Shown here piece after piece: positions 16,300-24,458 of a stretch of 64,000 nucleotides of DNA. The stretch comes from Paenibacillus mesophilus. Its GTDB lineage: Bacteria > Bacillota > Bacilli > Paenibacillales > NBRC-103111. The DNA is taken from the NCBI RefSeq assembly GCF_005938385.1, contig NZ_VCRA01000006.1, positions 248,001 to 312,000 on the forward strand. The letters are read 5' to 3'. The position numbers and the translations under genes were made by a program. The notes beneath the pieces were generated by a model. That model made no database searches, had not been told where the DNA came from, and saw only the letters and a list, made by a program, of their open reading frames with translations. The first letter of the stretch is position 1. Each line of letters opens with the position of its first letter.

Positions 16300-18232
16300 G
16301 AATCGCCACCTCCAGAGCACAGCGAAGTGAACCTTCAAGAGTAACTAATAAGTCAGATTTTTTATCTTTATAAAAAGATACCGGTCCGATTTTTCCATTT
16401 TTCCCGACATCCACACTTTCCCCAGTTTGCTGTAAAATAACCGATTTCACAGGAGCCGGCTCTCCACCTACTTCACCAATAACTTTAATTCCGATATATC
16501 CAGAGCCCTCTCCATCTGTTTGAATGGATACTTTGTAGAGTGCAGCATTAGGATCTATACAGAAAATTCGAGAGCGGACTAACCGCACGTTTTTGCTCGG
16601 TGCAGCTGAACTATTCCCCTCATTTAATTCCCTTGCCTTGGAATCTCCTGGTTGATCTTTATTACCACCTGTATCTTGTCTTTTATTATCTTCTCCGCCT
16701 GACCCCTTGCCGCTACCTTCAGTGGAGCCATCTCCACTTCCCTGCATATCTTCCTGGTCTTCAGTAGCGGCTGCAGTTTCCTGATAAACGTCAAAACTCT
16801 CGTTAATTCCAACAAATGCTGTTTGCTTCATTTTTCTATGATTAATTTCAATCTCAATATCTTTAGGAGCCACTTTTTCTCCCTCAGAACCGCTTTGTAC
16901 AATTTCCTGCTGGGCTTGAGTTTCTAAAGAAGGATCATCTTTGTCTGCCAAATATTGACTTAATCCTTCTACATCCAATTCTTCTTCATCACTAACTACT
17001 GTTATTGAACGAATCTTTTCATTTATCCATCCGTAAAGTTTTCTAATAATTCCCTTAGCCTCTTCCGGATTCTCGTGTCGATCTGGCTCCCAAGCATTAT
17101 GTGTTGGCGGCTCAATTTTTCTTAAAAAGTCGTTTATGCCTTCACCTTTTGCAACCATTACACCTGCAAACTTAAAGGGGGTTCGGAAGCTCCCCTTATC
17201 ATATATTTTCATCCCCGTCCCTCTGACCATAGCAACCCGCTTAGGAAGGTCCTTTCCTGGGAGAATAAACAAGTCTATCTCACCAAGACCTAAAAAGTCC
17301 TTATTAGGGAAGTGGTATCGATTCGAAAGGGTATATGCTTCATAATAATAATACGAGAGGCATTCAGGGTCATTTTTTGTATACTTCTCTAATAGACCTG
17401 CTAGTGAATTAGCGTTTATGGTTGTGTCTCCGACCTTGACGATTAATTTTTCGTTTAATATAGCAATAAAGAAATTTTCAAGCACAGATTTGATTATTTT
17501 TTCTTCCCATCCGCTCTTCTCATTAAAACCAGCAACAAATATATCCGTCCCTATATCCGATCTTCTGAAAAGCGCATTTATCTCTGCTGTTGCAGTAATT
17601 GGTCTGTTTTTCTCAATTACTCCAAAATACCCAGTCCCCTGCGTCGGCTCATCATGTTCATGTAGGTGAGTTACTAACTTGGCCACACCTTGAAAGGCCT
17701 CTGCTCCAGTATTCACTTCTTTTGTACCGTAAAACACGGTTCTTAAATCAGAACATGCAAAAGGTGCATGTTTACCGATTCCGAAGGAGCCTCCTGATTG
17801 TGAATCCTTATCTGATGAACCTACCGATTTTATAAGGTTGTGCCATCCACCTCTCTGCCCTTCGTTAGCTCCTGTTAACCCTGTCGTGTTGTAATCACTA
17901 ATTTTCAAAAAAGGGATTGTTTCTAGTTCCATAATTGATAGAGCATTTTCGAAAAACTGCTTGGTCCTAGCATTATCCTGCCAATACTCTCTACATGAAT
18001 TAAGTATACTTATAAATCTGTCTCTTTCTGGGAAGAAATGAGCTGGTACATATACCAAGTTAAAATGAACCTCTACCGGGCCGTTGTTTTTTGTATCCTT
18101 CGCATCACAAGAGTTCTGATTAATTTCTCTTGCCAAAGAATCCAGAGGATTTCCCCGAAACGTTTCAATTCCCGCATCATTTAGCCCCGTTATCTGGCCA
18201 TAATTGTTTGGTGGAAAATTCCAAGTTATCAT
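16289..18232 (-). CDS. GHKL-fold ATPase of the second methyltransferase system
   Basis: 647 residues from ATG 18232, which has AAGGAGATCACC directly upstream. The N-terminal GHKL motifs are REINQNSCDA (35-44), SDYNTTGL (112-119) and GGSFGIGKHAPF (147-158), close to MutL/Hsp90-type ATPases but with a large insertion between the first two. A Gly/Ser/Asp-rich flexible linker (about 530-570, GSGDGSTEGSGKGSGGED) connects to a beta-rich C-terminal domain (about 580-647). It follows the methyltransferase by 10 bp and overlaps the next gene by 11, so the order is an operon. The sequence shares no obvious similarity with the GHKL protein at 11188 beyond the ATP motifs. Confidence 0.85.
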   Translation of the reverse strand: MITWNFPPNNYGQITGLNDAGIETFRGNPLDSLAREINQNSCDAKDTKNNGPVEVHFNLVYVPAHFFPERDRFISILNSCREYWQDNARTKQFFENALSIMELETIPFLKISDYNTTGLTGANEGQRGGWHNLIKSVGSSDKDSQSGGSFGIGKHAPFACSDLRTVFYGTKEVNTGAEAFQGVAKLVTHLHEHDEPTQGTGYFGVIEKNRPITATAEINALFRRSDIGTDIFVAGFNEKSGWEEKIIKSVLENFFIAILNEKLIVKVGDTTINANSLAGLLEKYTKNDPECLSYYYYEAYTLSNRYHFPNKDFLGLGEIDLFILPGKDLPKRVAMVRGTGMKIYDKGSFRTPFKFAGVMVAKGEGINDFLRKIEPPTHNAWEPDRHENPEEAKGIIRKLYGWINEKIRSITVVSDEEELDVEGLSQYLADKDDPSLETQAQQEIVQSGSEGEKVAPKDIEIEINHRKMKQTAFVGINESFDVYQETAAATEDQEDMQGSGDGSTEGSGKGSGGEDNKRQDTGGNKDQPGDSKARELNEGNSSAAPSKNVRLVRSRIFCIDPNAALYKVSIQTDGEGSGYIGIKVIGEVGGEPAPVKSVILQQTGESVDVGKNGKIGPVSFYKDKKSDLLVTLEGSLRCALEVAIHAN

Positions 18233-18242
18233 GGTGATCTCC

Positions 18243-19310
18243 TTATTTTTTTGCACTATTTAACGTCTTCAGACATTGTGCTGCTAGTTTTTGTACAAGG
18301 TCAACCGTAACAGCATTTCCGATTTGCTTATATTGTTTAGCTTTTGGCATCCCTTCTGGAAATAAAAACTGGTTATCTTTAAACCCCTGCAGACGAGCAC
18401 ATTCTCTGGGTGTCAGTTTTCTTATACCCCAATCATCTTGTATGACAGGTACGTTGTGCCCGCCTTCACCCATATTTGCCGTAAGAGTGAAAGTACAATC
18501 TTTTTTGTTCTCTCTAACGTAGGCTCTTCTTAACAAATAAACAGAATCTTTATCTCCCCTTGCAATTTTTTCTGCAAACATTTTCCCGTACTTAGAACTC
18601 TCATCGAAATAAAAAGCAGGATCAGCTTTCATTTCTAAATCTAAAAATTCTCTAACGTCTTTTAAGCCTTCCTCATTTATTGTAGGAAAATTAAAGTTAT
18701 TGTTATTAAAATAATCTCTCGAGAAGGCAACCATATAGAGTCGTTCTCTGTTTTGAGGTATCTCCGTGTGCTCTCTAGTATTAAGTATCCTTGCATTACT
18801 AAATTGCGATCGAAGGTTCCCTTTCTCATCCACTGGTGCCTTAAACCAATAACCCGCATTTTGAATCTCAACCTCTATTCTCTTAAAAGTTTGACTTTTA
18901 TTATGGGATAGAAGGTTTTTTACATTCTCAAGTACAATTATCTTGGGTTTATTTCTCCCAAACTCCTTCAACAATCTTATTATTTCAAAAAAAAGTTTGC
19001 CTCTCGGATCTTCAAAGCCAAGTTTATTCCCTGCAAGAGAAAAGGATTGGCAGGGGAATCCTGCAGTAAGGATATCTACTGATTCCAAATTATCACTTAT
19101 TACAGACAAGTCTTCAACGGACTTCTCATATAGCCTAGTTTCTGGGTAATTATGTTTATATGTTTGACAAGCATAAGGATCCAGCTCATTTGCCCATATC
19201 ACATTAAATCCTTCGTTTTTAAAAGCTCTGCAAAAACCACCAATACCTGCAAATAAACTTCCTACTGTATATGTAATATCCTGTACCAATTCTTCCAACT
19301 CCGTAAACAT
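18243..19310 (-). CDS. DNA cytosine-5 methyltransferase of the second system
   Basis: About 355 residues. m5C methylase with motif I GSLFAGIGGFCRAF, motif IV GFPCQSFSLAGNKLG holding the catalytic Cys, motif VI VLENVKNL, motif VIII PQNRERLYMVAF and motif X KQIGNAVTVDLV, complete and ordered, with a short target-recognition region before motif IX. The start is uncertain: TTG 19403 would add 31 poorly conserved-looking residues and neither start has a good ribosome site, so ATG 19310 is used because it leaves the usual short lead into motif I. Followed after 10 bp by the GHKL ATPase, implying a restriction-like function with the methylase as the self-marker. Confidence 0.9.
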   Translation of the reverse strand: MFTELEELVQDITYTVGSLFAGIGGFCRAFKNEGFNVIWANELDPYACQTYKHNYPETRLYEKSVEDLSVISDNLESVDILTAGFPCQSFSLAGNKLGFEDPRGKLFFEIIRLLKEFGRNKPKIIVLENVKNLLSHNKSQTFKRIEVEIQNAGYWFKAPVDEKGNLRSQFSNARILNTREHTEIPQNRERLYMVAFSRDYFNNNNFNFPTINEEGLKDVREFLDLEMKADPAFYFDESSKYGKMFAEKIARGDKDSVYLLRRAYVRENKKDCTFTLTANMGEGGHNVPVIQDDWGIRKLTPRECARLQGFKDNQFLFPEGMPKAKQYKQIGNAVTVDLVQKLAAQCLKTLNSAKK

Positions 19311-19515
19311 AGAATAACTAATTATTTTTCTGTATATAATTCGACGAAAAGCGACTTTCTCCTTCACGTTCGGGTTTAAGTGATGGATAGCATCCTGCAC
19401 CAAGTTATCTGGATCTGACGAATCATACTAATAAAAATTTGTTTGTTACTTAACGAAATGCCTGTGTTGCTTTGAGTCTATCATATAAAATGATCAATAC
19501 ACGAATACCCCATCA

Positions 19516-20360
19516 TTACTGAAGGGGTCCTTGCTTTTGCTCTTTGCGCTCAAAATGATGATGCAGCCTATAAAGGCAAATTTCTTTTGTCCAGCGATAC
19601 AGGATAGACCGATACTCATGAGCGAGCTCAATTCTTAGACTAAACGCCCCATCCTCGAAGCGGGTCATGCTCCCTTTAGCCGAACCCCACTTCGCCATTG
19701 GCATACGTTCAATAAGCTGGCTAACCCCGGTCTCATTATACTCCCAAAGCCGTTTCGAGTCCTTATCTGAGAAATCGATTCGTCTCCGGTACTCCTTTTC
19801 CATAAGGAAACCGTGAAAGAACGGCGCTACCTCCTTATGGAATTCATTCCGATATTCCCAGCTGTTGGATCTGCCATAAAGGTAAAGCTCTAGATAAGTA
19901 GGGATTCGTCCGAGCTCATTCTTTAGATCAAAGAAAGAACGATGCAAACGCTCGCGATGCGGTAGCTTCTTACGGCTTAATTCATCGAGCAGATTGATGA
20001 CTGCCGTCTCCAGATGAAGCTCACATCCGACCGGTACAGATGGAATAAGTGATTCCTTTGCTGTTCCCTTTGCTTCCCCTTCACTTGCAAATAATCGAAG
20101 CTTCACATCTGCATTTCGGTAATAATTAATTTCCAATTGAGTCAATGATCGTACAATGCGACTTCTGCTCCGACAATCGCGGCCCCCGACCAACTTGTTG
20201 TGTGAATACCGTTAATGATTCCGTTGGACGGACGAAAAACAAGGTATCTACGCTAGGAATATCTACACCCTCATTAAACAAATCGACTGTGAATATGACT
20301 TCTAAGCTCCCTCTGGCTAAACGTGTAATCGCATCTCCCCTTGACCACCGTTCATGGTGC
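19516..20360 (-). pseudogene. C-terminal remnant of a DEAD/DEAH (Res-type) helicase, frameshifted
   Basis: The 5' part (to about 20126) reads LARGSLEVIFTVDLFNEGVDIPSVDTLFF... QQVGRGPRLS, the helicase motifs IV-VI of type I/III-restriction-like superfamily II helicases, then hits TAA after IIDSIGN. The frame resumes as NYYRNADVKLRLF, LPHRERLHRSFFDLKNELGR and PTYLELYLYGRS, the usual downstream domain, so one indel near 20122-20130 breaks the gene. The N-terminal ATPase half is missing: upstream of about 20360 the sequence becomes part of an unrelated plus-strand fragment. Non-functional remnant. Confidence 0.8.
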
Positions 20361-20397
20361 AACATGGGAACAACTTGAAGCCTTGAGACGTTATAAT

Positions 20398-20556
20398 CAA
20401 GCATCACCAAAACAACTTGAATACCAATTGGCTAATGACCCAGGCTTCTATTGCCAAGTTATTAGGACTGTATTCAAATCAAAGAAAGAAGAAAATTTAA
20501 AGGAAGCGCCGTGCGAAGAGAAAAGTAATATTGCCCAAAATGCTTTTCGATTATAG
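20398..20556 (+). pseudogene. fragment of a large unknown accessory protein
   Basis: About 52 residues in the plus frame, including QLANDPGFYCQVIRTVFKSK and EEKSNIAQNAFRL, then TAG. I recall similar LANDP-x-FF-x-E-x-I-x-x-VF stretches from the C-terminal part of large uncharacterised proteins in defence regions, but cannot name the family. It abuts the helicase remnant head to head, showing the region was rearranged. It has no start or RBS of its own. Confidence 0.4.
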
Positions 20557-20560
20557 AAAA

Positions 20561-20633
20561 CCTCCCCTTAACGTTCCCGTGAGGGGGAGATGCAGGGAGC
20601 TACGCCCCACACTCGGACATATCCGAGTGTGGG
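20561..20633. repeat. tandem pair of strong hairpins
   Basis: The first hairpin is CTCCCC...GGGGGAG within 20561-20589. The second has 12-bp perfect arms, 20606-20617 and 20622-20633 (CCCACACTCGGA / TCCGAGTGTGGG), with a 4-base loop. Neither is followed by a T-run, so they are not ordinary terminators. They lie in the 259-bp gene-free gap (20557-20815) between the wreckage and the HEPN gene; nothing else is seen there. Confidence 0.5.
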
Positions 20634-20815
20634 TAAAAGGAAACGCCCGTCAGTAGAGAAGCATCAAAGAACAACTCGATTTCTTTAATATTTTTTCTGA
20701 TGGATAGCTACCTCGGTGGGCGTCTATCTTGATTATTGCTGATCCAGAAATCCAAGTTATTCAATACACTTTTCTTGACCTGAAAAATTGCAGAAATTTC
20801 AGCAATAAAAATTGA

Positions 20816-21481
20816 CTACTCTTTCAAATAATGCCTATTAACAATGTAATTTTCAAGCACCATTATAAAATAAGTACAGTATTCATTTATGGCTTCAAAT
20901 CTTTTTGATAAATCGTCGGGGGTAAATCGTCTACCTATTTCTGAAGGGGATTGGTTTCCATGAGCTATTGAATTTCTAAACTCCACGATCTCATGAATCC
21001 TACCTCCTATTTCAGGTCTAGGAAGTATTGGGTCTTGTATCGAAAATGAATTCCAAATACTTCCAAGTTGCCTATAGCGAATATTTTTTCCATCAGTGGG
21101 TATCAGGTCATTAGCAAAAGTAATAATATTGTCATTCTGAAATAGATCAAAGAACTCCCATCTTCTCTCCCATTTTCTTTCTATGCCTGTCGTGGTCAAA
21201 GAAACAATATCACTGTTAAGAGCCATACTCAAGAATCTTGGTTTAAAATCACTTATTTTGATATTCAGGTTACTTATATATTCCAAGGTACTTGAAATAC
21301 AAGAACTTATTGTATACTCATACACACCGTATAAATGAACAAAAAATAGACCCTTCATGCAAGTTACCGATGGATTTGCTGGCGTCGTTCTTCTACGGGA
21401 CTCACTGAGTTTTATATACTTTATGGTATTTCTAATTTCAATAAGTCTTCTTGTTGATTCCGATTTGATGTCTTCGAACAT
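20816..21481 (-). CDS. HEPN-domain putative RNase (MAE_28990/MAE_18760-like)
   Basis: 221 residues, all-helical. The C-terminal part carries EFRNSIAHGNQSPSEIG, with R-N-x-x-A-H matching the R-x4-6-H catalytic motif of HEPN ribonucleases. The N-terminal MFEDIKSESTRRLIEIR... and CMKGLFFVHLYGVYEYTI segments fit my memory of the MAE_28990/MAE_18760 HEPN family. Its ATG overlaps the stop of the DUF262 gene (TAATG), a tight translational coupling typical of toxin-like pairs. The likely role is RNA cleavage when the DUF262 partner senses infection or DNA damage; this is inference. Confidence 0.75.
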   Translation of the reverse strand: MFEDIKSESTRRLIEIRNTIKYIKLSESRRRTTPANPSVTCMKGLFFVHLYGVYEYTISSCISSTLEYISNLNIKISDFKPRFLSMALNSDIVSLTTTGIERKWERRWEFFDLFQNDNIITFANDLIPTDGKNIRYRQLGSIWNSFSIQDPILPRPEIGGRIHEIVEFRNSIAHGNQSPSEIGRRFTPDDLSKRFEAINEYCTYFIMVLENYIVNRHYLKE

Positions 21482-22515
21482 TATCTGCCCTCAAACTTTT
21501 GCATACAATATTCAATTCTCTTTCGTACCCTTGGATTTGAATTTGTTGCTCCTGAAGTAAGCGTCTTTAGTTCATTGGAAGCTAGCCAATTCCCAATACT
21601 GTCTGTTACAATATCCCCATTTTTGATGTAAGCTAAGGCTGCTCCTACCGATACAGCTTCAAATAAATTATAAGGAGTCGTTTTAAGCCTTCTTGTTATT
21701 CCGTTTGGGACTGCTCCCGCTAGCTTAGTAAAAACTTCGTAGAATATCTTCTTATTTTTTTCAAAATCAAATTTCCCGCTCGATTCTTTCATATATTTAT
21801 TTAAAAAATCAACCACACTGTGGCCAAAATTCTGGTAATTGTATAAGTATGCAAAAAAACGCAAAACAAGTTCTTCTCTCGTGCCGTCACTCTCCTTTTC
21901 CTCTGGCAATCTTACAACTGCCTTAAAGACTTCCACTTCCGAAAGTTCCTTTAAGAAATCATTGAAAGGACCACGATAAATGCAACTTCTGATCTCTTGG
22001 TCGGTAAGTTTAATACCGCCGGTATTAAGCCTCTCAAAAAGATCAAATCTGACATTTAGATCACTTTTGTCATTTAATGTTGTTATTTTCAAAGGTTTGA
22101 GCAAAAAATTTAATTTTAAAGTGTTCGGTAATTCATTAAACGTCAGGTTATTTAACTCGGTAACCTTTTCTAGGCCAGTTATCTTTAGAGGTTCTTTTAA
22201 GTTGATTTTTGACAAAGCTTCTTTTTCACCAGCAAAATGAATTATTGAACTAATTCTTTGAACACCATCAATAACTTCCCATGTTCCATCTGGATTAGTT
22301 GCCATAAACAGGTTTGGTATAGGTATTCCAAGGAAAATTGATTCAACAAGTGCAGATTGCCGTTCTGGATCCCATCTAAATTGCCGTTGGAATTCAGGGG
22401 CAATATCAATAATACCCTCAGTTACCATATTGATTATTTCTTTAACACTGAAATCGTATGAATCAAAATCAACCTTTAGTTTCTGTTCATTTAACTGATT
22501 GGTAAGGTTACTCAT
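21481..22515 (-). CDS. DUF262 (ParB/GmrS-like) domain protein
   Basis: 344 residues from ATG 22515, supported by TAGGAGG seven bases upstream; ATG 22557 lacks a site. DUF262 signature: IAPEFQRQFRWDPERQSALVE (about residues 40-60), then VIDGVQRISSI, where the usual DGQQR reads DGVQR, and LNTGGIKLTDQEIR. DUF262 proteins are NTP-binding ParB-fold enzymes, including the GmrSD nuclease that attacks modified phage DNA. This copy lacks the DUF1524 HNH partner domain; the coupled HEPN protein may take the effector role instead. Confidence 0.88.
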   Translation of the reverse strand: MSNLTNQLNEQKLKVDFDSYDFSVKEIINMVTEGIIDIAPEFQRQFRWDPERQSALVESIFLGIPIPNLFMATNPDGTWEVIDGVQRISSIIHFAGEKEALSKINLKEPLKITGLEKVTELNNLTFNELPNTLKLNFLLKPLKITTLNDKSDLNVRFDLFERLNTGGIKLTDQEIRSCIYRGPFNDFLKELSEVEVFKAVVRLPEEKESDGTREELVLRFFAYLYNYQNFGHSVVDFLNKYMKESSGKFDFEKNKKIFYEVFTKLAGAVPNGITRRLKTTPYNLFEAVSVGAALAYIKNGDIVTDSIGNWLASNELKTLTSGATNSNPRVRKRIEYCMQKFEGR

Positions 22516-22955
22516 TCGGTACCTCCTAAATCGGTGCTCATATTGCCATCCTAACACAAAATAACCTCAGATATAACACAACTAAAAATTCATGTTCCAT
22601 ATTTTAGTATTATCTACGTAACATTACTTTCATCGTTTGTCCATGCTATGAGTCTATATTCAATTTTTTAAAAAGTGAACCTCGCAAAGTTCACCTTATC
22701 ACTCTGTACTTTTAATCTTGTATTTCTAGCAGGTGACTGCACGCCACATGCCCGAGTGTGTAAATACTTAAGCGCACATAATGCATCGAATTTTGGTAAA
22801 AAAATGGAGCAATACGATATGCACATCCCAGTTAGCCTCCAACAATCTAAATCTATTAATTTCGTCAACAATCAGTCAACTACTAATATCTTGCCTCTGT
22901 TTCATGGAGCCATTACATCTGTACTACTCACCAAACCCGCTCCATCACTGCAATC
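22516..22955. other. 440-bp gene-free stretch at the right end of the defence island
   Basis: No supported gene; plus-strand frames here have biased composition and no RBS. A short inverted repeat GTGAAC-n8-GTTCAC (22675-22694) about 160 bp upstream of the DUF262 start could be an operator. The end of the stretch runs into the rlmD tail fragment. Confidence 0.4.
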
Positions 22956-23022
22956 TCAGCCCTCTGTACCATCCCTCACCAACAAAGCCACTGATTCTAT
23001 GTGAACGGTATGCGGGAACATG
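22956..23022 (-). repeat. rlmD 3'-end fragment/attachment repeat, right copy
   Basis: Minus-strand frame from ATG 23021 reads MFPHTVHIESVALLV plus six residues and TGA at 22956. This is the C-terminal end of the 23S rRNA m5U methyltransferase RlmD/RumA, without the rest of the gene. The 15-bp core 23008-23022 is identical to 2845-2859. Such a displaced gene end is expected at the far side of an element that integrated into rlmD. Confidence 0.75.
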
Positions 23023-23365
23023 GCTTATTTGGTTTCTGTCTGCCCGTGAAGCGAAGCGTTTGTTTTCCAGAATCAAGGACTAGCACATCTTTTAGAGCCT
23101 TGATCGGCGTCTGGATCAAGCCATTAATTTGAAAGCCCTGCACCTGGCTCCATCGTTGACCCGTGCTTTCCGGAGGCGTATCGACTGGCAGCCCTTGCTT
23201 CTCGCGGGATTGTAGCTGTTGCAGGAAGCGTGCACGTACCAACGTTACGGGCACCTCCTGCTTCTTCAGCTCCTCTATTATGTCGAGAACCGCTAGGATG
23301 AGGACCATCTTGTATGATTTTTGTTTATGGGCGAAGATGCCCTTTAAAAGTGGGGGTAGCGTCAT
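22997..23365 (-). pseudogene. C-terminal fragment related to Res-type helicase accessory domain
   Basis: From ATG 23365 the frame reads MTLPPLLKGIFAHKQKSYKM then VLILAVLDIIEELKKQ and VRARFLQQLQSREKQGL. The KSYKMVL-helix followed by a RF-x-x-Y/Q-x-x-R segment is what follows the DUF-type region in the same helicase family as the remnant at 19516-20360. The frame runs out through the rlmD repeat (last residues CSRIPFT), so its true 3' end is lost. It may be the missing end of that same helicase, separated by insertion, or an independent small gene (AGGTGATC precedes the ATG). Confidence 0.5.
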
Positions 23366-23414
23366 GGCGATCACCTGGGTAGTTGGAATCAATAATCGGG
23401 ACTTTCGACGTATT

Positions 23415-23452
23415 ACCACTTGATTCGACGTTTTCCAATCGATTCCTTCTTT
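23415..23452. repeat. 38-bp dispersed repeat, copy A
   Basis: ACCACTTGATTCGA...GATTCCTTCTTT matches 34429-34466 with a single C/T difference; weaker similarity continues about 25 bp to the right (CCCCTCC/CATTCTT region). The minus strand of both copies can encode KEGIDWKTSNQVV, hinting at a shared coding ancestor such as a transposase fragment, not recognised. Confidence 0.7.
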
Positions 23453-23578
23453 GGGAGGGGCTTTTCCATTCTTCGGTTGTGTGGGAGTAAACACAAGAAA
23501 AAATCCCCCTCTGCAATACCGAGAATTGGCTTCGCCGGCCAAATTCTCGAGTAAGAAGGGGGACATTCCTTTATGATC

Positions 23579-24451
23579 CTATGCCGAATCTCCTCGCAGC
23601 TCCCGGTAGGAGAGCGTCCACGTCCCGTCATGAGCAATGGATAAAACGTGCATGAAAGAGTGTGATTCGCTAATCATGGCAACGCCGTTGATAAACGTTT
23701 CATAAGGCGTGCGGACTTGGATTTCTGCAACCGGGTGTACATGATGATGACCGGCGCAGTGTATGAGCTGGAATGATTGCTTTGCCTCTGCAACCCGGTC
23801 GACCATCGCGTAATAACGGGCGACATCGGGCTGATGGAAGTATTTCAACGGGCCGGCCATGCCATGGTGGGAGAACAAAAGCACGAGAGATTCCGGGCAA
23901 GTCCGCATTTCATGTTCGAGCCATGCGATCGCCTCTTCCTGCAACGCTCCTTCATACGTTCCGACACGGTGTATGCCATCTTCCCCAATATTGGTATCGA
24001 GCAGCAGCAGTCGTACGCGGATCGCCCCTTTCTGCAAGCAAAGCGAGCAGTTGAACACGCTGCCGGCGACAACCGGACGTTTCGTATAACCGAGTTGTTC
24101 GACTAGAGAGAGGTAGCCGTTGTCGAGATCGTGGTTGCCGATCACAAGGTCTTTGGGCACAACAATGCGGTCCCATTCCTCTTGAAACGAGGCGAGCGGT
24201 TGAACATGATCGGTGATGTCTCCGGTACAGATGACGTAATCGGGCCGTTCCTTGTTGATCGTATCGACAGCTTGTCGCAGTTTTGGCTTGGCTGCGTAGT
24301 AATGCCGATTTCCTCGGATCGCCCCCTCCGCTTGCGGTTGTCCGGTTACCGCATCGACCAGATGCAGATCGGTCATCCAGCAGATGTGCAAGGCATCCGG
24401 TGCAAGAAAGGCGGCAGGTGATGCCGTTACGTCAGCGCGAGTTGATTCCAT
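23579..24451 (-). CDS. calcineurin-like metallophosphoesterase
   Basis: 290 residues from ATG 24451, chosen over 24556 because the longer form would overlap the upstream gene by about 100 bp; AAAGG lies 11 bases upstream. Metal-binding motifs in order: MTDLHLVD, CTGDITD, VIGNHDLD, LFSHHGMAG and GHHHVHP, all intact, so an active two-metal phosphoesterase is expected. No signal peptide, hence cytosolic. It lies at the end of the minus-strand cluster, 7 bp after an endonuclease/exonuclease/phosphatase-fold gene; two phosphodiesterase-type folds side by side suggest turnover of a phosphodiester substrate. Confidence 0.9.
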   Translation of the reverse strand: MESTRADVTASPAAFLAPDALHICWMTDLHLVDAVTGQPQAEGAIRGNRHYYAAKPKLRQAVDTINKERPDYVICTGDITDHVQPLASFQEEWDRIVVPKDLVIGNHDLDNGYLSLVEQLGYTKRPVVAGSVFNCSLCLQKGAIRVRLLLLDTNIGEDGIHRVGTYEGALQEEAIAWLEHEMRTCPESLVLLFSHHGMAGPLKYFHQPDVARYYAMVDRVAEAKQSFQLIHCAGHHHVHPVAEIQVRTPYETFINGVAMISESHSFMHVLSIAHDGTWTLSYRELRGDSA

Positions 24452-24458
24452 AGGGCCA

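Noticed and set aside
22675..23004. 109-codon plus-strand frame in the gap right of the defence island
   Set aside because: No RBS, and it overlaps the rlmD tail on the other strand; composition not protein-like.
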